Source: an uncultured Faecalibacterium sp.
GTDB lineage: Bacteria; Bacillota; Clostridia; Oscillospirales; Ruminococcaceae
Direction: 5' to 3'
Length of the DNA stretch: 34,366 bases
Assembly (NCBI GenBank): GCA_900551435.1
Contig: URVW01000019.1
Coordinates: 1-34,366 of the forward strand
The translations under genes were made by a program, and so were the position numbers. The notes beneath the pieces are model-generated. The model was not told the DNA's origin and made no database searches. It worked only from the letters and a program-made list of their open reading frames with translations. This document shows, piece after piece, positions 27,618-34,366 of this stretch; the first letter of the stretch is position 1; every line of letters begins with the position of its first letter.

Positions 27618-28808
27618 ATGCAACCAACCGAAAAATATTTCGAGGCCGACGCCTACCGCACCCAAGCGGAAGGCCGCATCCTCGCCATCGAGCCGGACGG
27701 AAAAGGCGGCGGGAAAGCCGCGCTGGACGGAACGGTGTTTTATCCCGAAGGCGGCGGACAGCCCGCCGACCGCGGAACGCTGACCCTCGCCGACGGGACC
27801 GTGCTGACCGTGACCGACGTGCACGAAAGTGCGGGCGTCATCTGGCACACGGTCGCTTCCCTGCCGGAGTCTGTTTCTGCCGGGGCCGTGGTCACCGAAG
27901 CCATCGACTGGGCATGGCGGTTCGACAAGATGCAGCAGCACACCGGCGAACACATCCTGTCCGGCATCCTGCACCGCATGTTCGGGGCCGAGAATGTGGG
28001 CTTCCACATCGGGTCCGATGCCGTGCGGATGGACACCAGCGTTCCCATCTCCGCCGAAGGTCTGCGCGAAGCCGAATTGGCCGCCAACCGCATCGTCTGG
28101 CAGGACGTGCCGGTGGTCATCACCTACCCCACCCGCGAAGAGCTGGCGGCGCTGACCTACCGCAGCAAAAAAGAGATTGAAGGGCAGGTCCGGATCGTGA
28201 CCATCCCCGGCGCAGACGTCTGCGCTTGCTGCGGCACGCACACGGCCTCGACCGGCGCGGTGGGGCAGATCAAGATCCTGGCCTCTGAGAACTACAAGGG
28301 CGGCGTCCGGCTGAGCATCGTCTGCGGCGAACGCGCCCTGCTGGCCGCACAGGCCATGCGGGAGCGTCAGGCCGACATCGGGGCACTGCTCAGCGCCAAG
28401 CCCAGCGAGACGGCAAACGCCGTCCACCGGGTGTACGACGAATACACCGCGCTGAAATTCGCCCACTTCGGGCTGTGCGGCCAGCTGTTCGATGCGCTGG
28501 CGGCGCAGGTCGTCCCCGGAGAAGATGCTCTCCGCATCGTTCCGGGGCTGGACCCGGACGGTCTGCACCGGCTGGCGGTCCGCCTGAGCGAAGCCACCAC
28601 CGGCCTGTGCGCGGCCCTGACCCCCAACGAAAAAGGGACCGGCTACTGTCTGGCACAGGCGGGCGGCGATGTCCGCGCCCTGACCAAAGCATTGAATGCC
28701 GCCCTGAACGGCCGCGGCGGCGGCAAACCCGGCATCTGTCAGGGCAGCTGTGCTGCCGACCCCGAGCAGGTGCTCCACTATCTGCAAAACCGATCAGCTG
28801 AATTTTAA
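27618..28808 (+). CDS. AlaX-like alanyl-tRNA editing protein with DHHA1-type C-terminus
   Basis: Protein of 396 aa that resembles the second half of alanyl-tRNA synthetase without the synthetase core. FYPEGGGQPADRG is the N-terminal beta-barrel motif. The zinc-binding editing site is QQHTGEHILS (HxxxH) with CACCGTHTAS supplying the Cys/His pair. The C-terminal 150 residues resemble the DHHA1 domain, with GRGGGKPGICQGS near the end. Such proteins deacylate Ser- or Gly-tRNA(Ala) in trans. AGGAGGAG directly precedes the ATG at 27618. The in-frame ATG ten codons earlier lacks a ribosome site. It starts a four-gene plus-strand run. Confidence 0.93.
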   Translation: MQPTEKYFEADAYRTQAEGRILAIEPDGKGGGKAALDGTVFYPEGGGQPADRGTLTLADGTVLTVTDVHESAGVIWHTVASLPESVSAGAVVTEAIDWAWRFDKMQQHTGEHILSGILHRMFGAENVGFHIGSDAVRMDTSVPISAEGLREAELAANRIVWQDVPVVITYPTREELAALTYRSKKEIEGQVRIVTIPGADVCACCGTHTASTGAVGQIKILASENYKGGVRLSIVCGERALLAAQAMRERQADIGALLSAKPSETANAVHRVYDEYTALKFAHFGLCGQLFDALAAQVVPGEDALRIVPGLDPDGLHRLAVRLSEATTGLCAALTPNEKGTGYCLAQAGGDVRALTKALNAALNGRGGGKPGICQGSCAADPEQVLHYLQNRSAEF

Positions 28809-28832
28809 GACCAAACAAGGAGTTTTACCGTT

Positions 28833-29597
28833 ATGAGAATGCGTTTCAAGCCCTACGCCCGCGCCGAACTGATGGCCGCTGATTTCCATGTCCACGACCC
28901 CTTCGTCTGGGGCGGCAAATGGCATGAGCAGTACGCCCGTCCGGAACAGCCCTTTGTGCTGGAGCTGGGCTGTGGCAAGGGCGGCTTCATCTCCCAGCTG
29001 GCCTGTGCCCACCCGGAGAACAACTACCTCGGCATCGACATCACCGACAAGGTCCTGATCCTCGCCAAACGGAAGATCGAGGCTTCCTATCAGGAGGCGG
29101 GCCGCCCCATCGACAATGTGAAGATCATGAGCGCCGACATCGAGCGCATCCACAACGTCATCACCCCCGCCGACACGGTGAGCCGCATTTACATCAACTT
29201 CTGCAATCCGTGGAGCAAGAATGCTTCCTCCAACAAGCACCGCCTGACCTATCCGCGCCAGCTCATCCAGTACCGCGCCTTCCTCGAGGACGGCGGCGAA
29301 ATTTATTTCAAGACCGACGACGACGATCTGTTCCGCGACAGTCTGGAATACTTCCCCGCTTCCGGCTACGAGATCACTTGGAAGACCTTTGACCTCCACG
29401 AGAACGAGCCGGAATGGAACATCCGCACCGAGCACGAGGGGATGTTCACCGAAATGGGCATCAAGATCAAGGCCCTCATTGCCAAGAAGCTCCCCGGCGA
29501 CGAGACGGTCACTTGGATCGAACCGAAGGTCCTGAAAAAAATGGCCGCCGAGGCCGAAGCTGCCGCCTCTGCCGCTGAGGAGACGTCCAATGCGTGA
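28833..29597 (+). CDS. trmB: tRNA (guanine-N7)-methyltransferase TrmB
   Basis: SAM-dependent enzyme of 254 aa that forms m7G46 in the tRNA variable loop. VLELGCGKGGFISQLA is motif I, YLGIDITDKVL is motif II, and INFCNPWSKNASSNKHRLTY corresponds to the conserved 'NFsDPWPKkrH.KRRL' block with Cys and Ser substitutions. FKTDDDDLFRDSLEY is the C-terminal catalytic loop region. An Ala/Glu-rich tail of about 20 residues is extra. AAGGAG lies upstream. It is 24 bases after the alaX-like gene and overlaps the next small gene by 8 bases. Confidence 0.95.
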   Translation: MRMRFKPYARAELMAADFHVHDPFVWGGKWHEQYARPEQPFVLELGCGKGGFISQLACAHPENNYLGIDITDKVLILAKRKIEASYQEAGRPIDNVKIMSADIERIHNVITPADTVSRIYINFCNPWSKNASSNKHRLTYPRQLIQYRAFLEDGGEIYFKTDDDDLFRDSLEYFPASGYEITWKTFDLHENEPEWNIRTEHEGMFTEMGIKIKALIAKKLPGDETVTWIEPKVLKKMAAEAEAAASAAEETSNA

Positions 29598-29769
29598 CCC
29601 CTGCGAAGTGTGCGTCAACAACGTTCAGGACGAATACGGGAGCTGCTACTGCGCCCAGAACGCTGAACTGGACGAGGACGAGATGGCGCGGTATCTCTCC
29701 CGCACCACCCGCTCCTGTCCCTTTTTTGAAGCGGGCGACGAATACAACATCGTCCGCAAACAGAACTAG
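29590..29769 (+). CDS. Small Cys-rich protein (DUF6472-like)
   Basis: A 59-aa frame, MRDPCEVCVNNVQDEYGSC..., with Cys at 5, 8, 19, 21 and 43. It has the family-like centre AELDEDEMARYLS and end GDEYNIVRKQN, the pattern of small clostridial DUF6472 proteins. The paired cysteines suggest a metal knuckle. The function is unknown. The start ATG is inside the end of trmB (8-base overlap) and the stop is followed at once by the ribosome site of the next gene, so all are co-expressed. Confidence 0.88.
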   Translation: MRDPCEVCVNNVQDEYGSCYCAQNAELDEDEMARYLSRTTRSCPFFEAGDEYNIVRKQN

Positions 29770-29781
29770 GAGGTGGATGCA

Positions 29782-30834
29782 TTGTCCTTCTTTACCGAGA
29801 CTACTGTCTGTGGATTTTCGCTCTATCAGGTTTTTGCCTATTTCCTCATTTACTCCTGCATCGGCTGGTGTCTGGAAGTCGTCTACGCCGCCGTCACGAC
29901 CGGCAAGCTGGTCAACCGCGGCTTCCTGAACGGGCCGGTCTGCCCCATTTACGGCTTCGGCATGATCATCGTGCTCTTTGTCCTGACGCCCTTACAGCAC
30001 AGCATCCTGCTGCTGTACATCGGCGGCGTCATCCTGCCCAGCGCGCTGGAGCTGGTGGGCGGCTGGCTGCTCTACAAGCTCTACCACACCCGCTGGTGGG
30101 ACTACACCGATTATCCGTTCAACATCGGCGGCTATATCTGTCTGGAGTTCTCCCTGCTGTGGGGCGTGGGCACGCTGGTGGTCATGAAGATCGTGCATCC
30201 CATGATCGCGGGCATCGTGGCGATGGTCCCGCCGCTGGTCGGCCTGATCGTCATGTGCGTGCTGTATGCCGTCTATGCGGCGGACACCATCGCCACCGCC
30301 TTTGCGGCTTCGGACCTTGCCCGCGACTTGGAAGCGCTGGAAAAAGTGGCCGACAGTATGCACGCCGTCAGCGACGCCATGACCGAGCTGCTGGGGACCA
30401 ACGCCATGGCCATGGACCAGAAGATGGACGAGAGCCGCTTGCAGCTCAAGCTGGCCGCTGCGGAAGCCCGCGACAGCGCCTCGAAGCTGTCGCCCCGCGA
30501 TGCGGCCAACGCCATGCGGGCCAAGGCGGACGAAGCCATGGAAGCTGCCAAGAAGGCTTCGCAGGATGCTAAACTCAACGCCAGCGAAGCCGCCAATGCG
30601 GTCCGTCTGGCGGCCAAGGGCACGGCAGAGCGCACCGCCGAGCTGCTCAAGCTGGAACAGCTGTCCGAAGAACTGCAGGCTCGTTCCGAGGAGCTGCGCT
30701 CCCGCACCCAGAGTTCGACCCCGCATTTCGGCAAGCGCCGTATGCTGCGCGCCTTCCCCACCATGAAATATGGTACGAAGCACCGCACCCTCGAATCCCT
30801 GCGCGAAGATCTGAAGAAAAAAGAACGCGATTGA
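29782..30834 (+). CDS. PF06541 membrane protein ('putative ABC transporter permease') with helical tail
   Basis: Protein of about 350 aa. The first 175 residues hold five or six membrane helices with the family pattern YSCIGWCLEVVYAAVTTGK, FLNGPVCPIYGFG, WWDYTDYPFNIGGYICLEFS (in part: WWDYTDYPFNIGGYI). The rest is a long Ala/Glu/Lys-rich cytoplasmic helix or coiled coil with a basic end. Despite the family name no ABC partner is present and the role is unknown. AGGAGG (29768-29773) is 8 bases from the TTG at 29782. The GTG at 29773 overlaps the ribosome site, so TTG is the better start. A terminator follows. Confidence 0.85.
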   Translation: MSFFTETTVCGFSLYQVFAYFLIYSCIGWCLEVVYAAVTTGKLVNRGFLNGPVCPIYGFGMIIVLFVLTPLQHSILLLYIGGVILPSALELVGGWLLYKLYHTRWWDYTDYPFNIGGYICLEFSLLWGVGTLVVMKIVHPMIAGIVAMVPPLVGLIVMCVLYAVYAADTIATAFAASDLARDLEALEKVADSMHAVSDAMTELLGTNAMAMDQKMDESRLQLKLAAAEARDSASKLSPRDAANAMRAKADEAMEAAKKASQDAKLNASEAANAVRLAAKGTAERTAELLKLEQLSEELQARSEELRSRTQSSTPHFGKRRMLRAFPTMKYGTKHRTLESLREDLKKKERD

Positions 30835-30840
30835 TGCAAA

Positions 30841-30877
30841 AACCGGGAGGTCCCAGCTGGGGCCTCCCGGTTTTTTG
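30841..30877 (+). terminator. Intrinsic terminator after the PF06541 gene
   Basis: Near-perfect stem AACCGGGAGG.CCC with GGG.CCTCCCGGTT, then TTTTTTG. AA-rich upstream bases could allow some bidirectional action for the convergent gene ending at 30892. Confidence 0.9.
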
Positions 30878-30891
30878 TGGTTTTTAGGATA

Positions 30892-31812
30892 TTATGCCCA
30901 GAGACTTTCCGGGTACAGACCTTCTTCGGTCTTTTTCGCGATGGCCGCCACGACGGTGGGCTTGTCCTCGCGGTAGGTGACGCCGAACCACTTATCGTGG
31001 CTGTGCAGGATCTTCACGGTCGCCTTGCCCTCGTCGATCAGCTCGCTGGCCACGGTCGGCAGGAAGTACTCGCACTTGAGCGGGTTCTTGGGCAGGTTCT
31101 CGGTCAGCCAGCCCGCAAAGCGGTGGTCGGCCTCGTCGAGGAAGCTCTTGCCGAAGCCCCACAGGTTCATGCTGACGGGGGCGTCCTCGGGCAGGTCGTT
31201 CCAGCTCTCGCCGCCGTCCTCGGTGTAGTGGATGCCGCCCTCATACGTCTCGATGCGGGTGCGCTCGGTGACGCTGTGCAGGGTCCCGTCCGGATTGGCC
31301 ACGCAGACGCCGCGCGCCACGCTGCCGTTCTCCGAAACGGTATTTTTCAGCAGATAGCTGACCATACAGTAATCATACACCGTGCCGTCCTCGTGGGTGG
31401 ACAGGTAATCGTAGATGACCTTGAAGGCTTCGGGGCCGTAATAGTCGTCCGCATTGATGACCGCGAACGGGCCGTCGATGAGCTTCTTTGCGGCCAGAAC
31501 GGCGTGGCAGGTCCCCCACGGCTTGACGCGGCCCTCCGGGATAGAGAAGCCCTCGGGCAGCTCGTCCAGCTGCTGGAACGCATATTTGACGTTCATCACC
31601 TTGCCCACGCGGTCGCCGATGGCGGCTTTGAACGTTTCCTCGATCTCGTGCTTGATAACAAAGACCACCGTTTCAAAGCCGGCACGGCGGGCATCATAGA
31701 GGGAATAATCCATGATGACCTGTCCGTTGGGACCCACCGGGTCGATCTGCTTCATGCCGCCGTAACGGCTGCCCATGCCGGCAGCCATGACCACCAATAC
31801 CGGTTTGTTCAT
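30892..31812 (-). CDS. Sugar-phosphate nucleotidyltransferase family protein
   Basis: Cytosolic protein of 306 aa. It opens with the nucleotidyltransferase signature VVMAAGMGSRYGGMKQIDPV (G-x-G-S-R and the catalytic Lys region). GTCHAVLAAKKLIDGPFAVINADDYYG gives the metal-binding Asp pair (VINADDYYG). The sequence resembles the PF00483-type pyrophosphorylases that activate hexose 1-phosphates, but the exact sugar and nucleotide cannot be read from it. The preceding in-frame ATG at 31863 has no ribosome site and overlaps the -10 box. The ATG at 31810-31812 follows CAGGAGGT. The gene is divergent from an aldo/keto reductase. Confidence 0.88.
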   Translation of the reverse strand: MNKPVLVVMAAGMGSRYGGMKQIDPVGPNGQVIMDYSLYDARRAGFETVVFVIKHEIEETFKAAIGDRVGKVMNVKYAFQQLDELPEGFSIPEGRVKPWGTCHAVLAAKKLIDGPFAVINADDYYGPEAFKVIYDYLSTHEDGTVYDYCMVSYLLKNTVSENGSVARGVCVANPDGTLHSVTERTRIETYEGGIHYTEDGGESWNDLPEDAPVSMNLWGFGKSFLDEADHRFAGWLTENLPKNPLKCEYFLPTVASELIDEGKATVKILHSHDKWFGVTYREDKPTVVAAIAKKTEEGLYPESLWA

Positions 31813-31851
31813 TTTCAGATACCTCCTGCGCTCAGCGCGTTTTCTGGCTCC

Positions 31852-31880
31852 ATTATACTCCAAACGCGCTTCTCCAACAA
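31852..31880 (-). promoter_or_regulatory. Promoter of the nucleotidyltransferase gene
   Basis: Minus strand TTGTTG (31875-31880), 17-base spacer, consensus TATAAT (31852-31857). Confidence 0.8.
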
Positions 31881-31966
31881 GTACAGATTCCCGTTACGAT
31901 TTGCCATGGATTCCGCCCCGCCGCTGTGCTAGAATAGAACCAGAAAAAACGAAAGGGGTTTTGTTC

Positions 31967-32959
<993 letters not shown>

Positions 32960-32972
32960 GAAAGGACACGCA

Positions 32973-33746
32973 ATGCAGAGAACTGTATGGATCACAGGCG
33001 CTTCGTCCGGCATCGGACGGGAATTTGCCCGCCGGTATGCGCGGCTGGGCTTCCGGGTCATCCTGACCGCCCGCCGCCGGGACCGGCTGGAAGCGCTGGC
33101 TGCTGAACTGAAACACCGCTACCGCACCCCCTGCCGCATCCTTACGGCAGACCTTGAACAGGACGCCGACTGCGAAGCCCTCTGCGCCGCACTGGCCGAG
33201 GAGCGCATCGATCTGTTCATCAACAACGCCGGGTTCGGGACCTGCGGCAGCTTTCTGGAAACGGACCCGGACAAGGAACTTTCCATGATCCGGGTGAACG
33301 TGCTGGCCATGCACCGGCTATTCAAATTTGCCCTCAAAAAGATGCAGACACAGGGCTTCGGGACCATCCTGAATGTAGCGTCCTCGGCAGGTCTGCTCCC
33401 GGGCGGCCCCTATATGGCCGGTTATTACGCTTCCAAATCCTATGTCGTCAGCCTGACGCGGGGCGTGGCCGAAGAGCTGCGGGAGCAGCACAGCCCCGTC
33501 TACGTCTGTGCACTCTGCCCCGGCCCGGTCAACACGGAGTTCAACGAGCACGCCGACGTGGTGTTCGCCCTGAAGGGCATCTCGCCGGAAGTCTGCGTCG
33601 AAGAGGCCATGCGCGGGATGCTGCGGCATCAGACCATCATCGTGCCGTCGGCGCTCATGCGTCTGGCCACCACGGCCCAGAAGCTCGTGCCTGCCCCGCT
33701 GCTCATGCCTATTCTCGCGCGGCAGCAGAAGCGGAAGCTGGGCTGA
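32973..33746 (+). CDS. Short-chain dehydrogenase/reductase
   Basis: Classical SDR of 257 aa. The cofactor motif TGASSGIGREFARRY is at the N-terminus, INNAGFG is the structural motif, the catalytic Ser lies in NVASSAGLLPGG, and YYASKSY carries Tyr-x-x-x-Lys. CPGPVNTEF is the loop after the active site. Arg residues after the glycine motif (TARRRDR) suggest NADP preference. The DltE/YqjQ-like group is the nearest recognisable set. The substrate is unknown. GAAAGGA is the ribosome site. It is second in a two-gene unit with the aldo/keto reductase. Confidence 0.93.
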   Translation: MQRTVWITGASSGIGREFARRYARLGFRVILTARRRDRLEALAAELKHRYRTPCRILTADLEQDADCEALCAALAEERIDLFINNAGFGTCGSFLETDPDKELSMIRVNVLAMHRLFKFALKKMQTQGFGTILNVASSAGLLPGGPYMAGYYASKSYVVSLTRGVAEELREQHSPVYVCALCPGPVNTEFNEHADVVFALKGISPEVCVEEAMRGMLRHQTIIVPSALMRLATTAQKLVPAPLLMPILARQQKRKLG

Positions 33747-33881
33747 CAAAAAATCGGCAAATCGCTCAAATTTTTCATTGTATCTTTGTGCATCCTTTCC
33801 AATTCTTCAAATTCTATCGCACTTTTACGAAACGTTGGCTGCAATGCAAAGAAATTACATACAATCTGCCAGAAAAACACC

Positions 33882-33918
33882 TTGACATGTATCCCGAACA
33901 ATGATACCCTAGGATACA
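33882..33918 (+). promoter_or_regulatory. Promoter and candidate operator of the gluconate-dehydrogenase-like gene
   Basis: Consensus TTGACA (33882-33887), 17-base spacer ending in TGA, TACCCT (33905-33910). An inverted repeat TGTATCC (33888-33894) / GGATACA (33912-33918), with a related TGATACC at 33902, spans the spacer and -10, so a repressor could bind there. The stretch 33747-33881 shows no gene. Confidence 0.7.
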
Positions 33919-33921
33919 AGA

Positions 33922-33996
33922 GGGCACAGGGCCGGAAACGGCAGCGCTGTGTCCCGCAAGGCAGAAACGCCGGAGCCGTTCCGGCGCAGAATTTTT
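33922..33996 (+). promoter_or_regulatory. Structured leader with terminator-like hairpin
   Basis: Stem GGGCACAG (33922-33929) with CTGTGTCC (33947-33954) encloses a GCCG-GAAA-CGGC hairpin (33931-33942). A second hairpin CGCCGGA (33968-33974) / TCCGGCG (33980-33986) is followed by AGAATTTTT. An alternative GGC/GCC pairing (33960-33962 with 33969-33971) would compete with it. No known riboswitch class is recognised. Confidence 0.55.
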
Positions 33997-34014
33997 GATT
34001 GGAGGACTTAAACT

Positions 34015-34366
34015 ATGGCAATCTGCACTCCCAAATCGTTTGATCTGACCGGCAAGGTCGCGCTCATCACCGGCGCTTCCTACGGCATCGGTATGGCCAT
34101 CGCAAAGGCTATGGCTGCCAACGGCGCAACCATCGTCTTTAACGACATCAAGCAGGAGCTGGTCGATAAGGGTCTGGCCGCTTACGAAGAAGCCGGCATC
34201 AAGGCTCACGGCTATGTCTGCGACGTCACCGATGAGGACGCCGTGAACGCTCTGGTGGCAAAGATCACCGAGGAAGTCGGCCACATCAACGTTCTGGTCA
34301 ACAACGCCGGCATCATCAAGCGCATCCCCATGACCGAGATGAGCGCTGCTCAGTTCCGTCAGGTCA
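34015..34366 (+). CDS. SDR, gluconate 5-dehydrogenase-like, cut by window edge
   Basis: The first 117 residues of a classical SDR. The cofactor motif LITGASYGIGMAIAKAMA, CDVTDEDAV (adenine-ring Asp) and VLVNNAGIIKRIPMTEM match the gluconate 5-dehydrogenase / 2-deoxy-D-gluconate 3-dehydrogenase (IdnO/KduD) group. These reduce or oxidise keto-sugar acids in hexonate or uronate use. The catalytic Ser-Tyr-Lys lie past the right edge. GGAGGACTT is 8-12 bases before the ATG. It has its own strong promoter, a candidate operator and a structured leader, which fits a substrate-induced sugar-acid operon. Confidence 0.88.
   Translation, partial: MAICTPKSFDLTGKVALITGASYGIGMAIAKAMAANGATIVFNDIKQELVDKGLAAYEEAGIKAHGYVCDVTDEDAVNALVAKITEEVGHINVLVNNAGIIKRIPMTEMSAAQFRQV

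Noticed and set aside
28833..29597. Cys/Ser changes in the TrmB 'DPWPK' block as evidence of a dead enzyme
   Set aside because: The SAM site and C-terminal loop are intact, and similar variation occurs in clostridial TrmB, so loss of function is not supported.

Overview
The window looks like a chromosomal segment from a GC-rich, gut-type Firmicute of the Oscillospiraceae, most like Faecalibacterium. This is inferred from the high GC content, the HrcA/CIRCE heat-shock operon, a SpoVT homologue, an AlaX-like editing protein, a BaiN-like flavoprotein, a DUF6472-like small protein and abundant short hairpin-rich intergenic repeats. The species is not proven from sequence alone. No tRNA, rRNA, CRISPR array, prophage or intact insertion sequence was seen.

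Layout. 1-2511: heat-shock operon hrcA-grpE-dnaK (minus; dnaK runs off the left edge) behind a near-ideal promoter and a perfect CIRCE operator. 2616-2930: composite repeat A. 2985-3527: spoVT. 3740-4399: decayed DNA, with a plus-strand gene remnant that has lost its ATG fused to a minus-strand diguanylate cyclase pseudogene. 4586-5851: BaiN-like flavoprotein. 5884-6242: composite repeat B. 6244-8082: Na+/alanine-glycine symporter under a single-aptamer glycine riboswitch. 8218-11314: membrane-anchored LCP-like protein, then a PdxR/MocR regulator divergent from an ECF S component. 11454-19719: long minus-strand run rpe, rnfD-like, rnfE-like, rnfA-like, DUF4015 protein, DUF1015 protein, DEAD-box helicase, rlmA. 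19960-22184: two-component system. 22405-24353: ychF and mtnN. 24456-25751: helical-bundle protein and a degenerate GGDEF protein. 25949-27490: malQ. 27618-30834: alaX-like, trmB, DUF6472-like and a PF06541 membrane protein in one plus-strand run. 30892-31812: sugar-nucleotidyltransferase. 31967-34366: aldo/keto reductase, an SDR, and a gluconate-dehydrogenase-like SDR cut by the right edge.

The most unusual locus is the Rnf-like trio at 16721-19055. It has clear RnfD, RnfE and RnfA homologues in that order. All four cysteines that hold the intramembrane [2Fe-2S] cluster in RnfA/RnfE are replaced (Ser, Ser, Ala, Pro), and RnfD has no recognisable flavin-attachment S(G/Q)AT motif. RnfB, RnfC and RnfG are not encoded alongside. 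This suggests a cofactor-poor, repurposed Rnf-derived membrane complex.

Other notable points are a MocR regulator whose PLP-binding lysine is Arg313, and two copies of a composite repeat whose 90-bp palindromic core is inverted relative to its flanks. There is also a structured leader with a terminator-like hairpin before the last gene, and two eroded GGDEF proteins.
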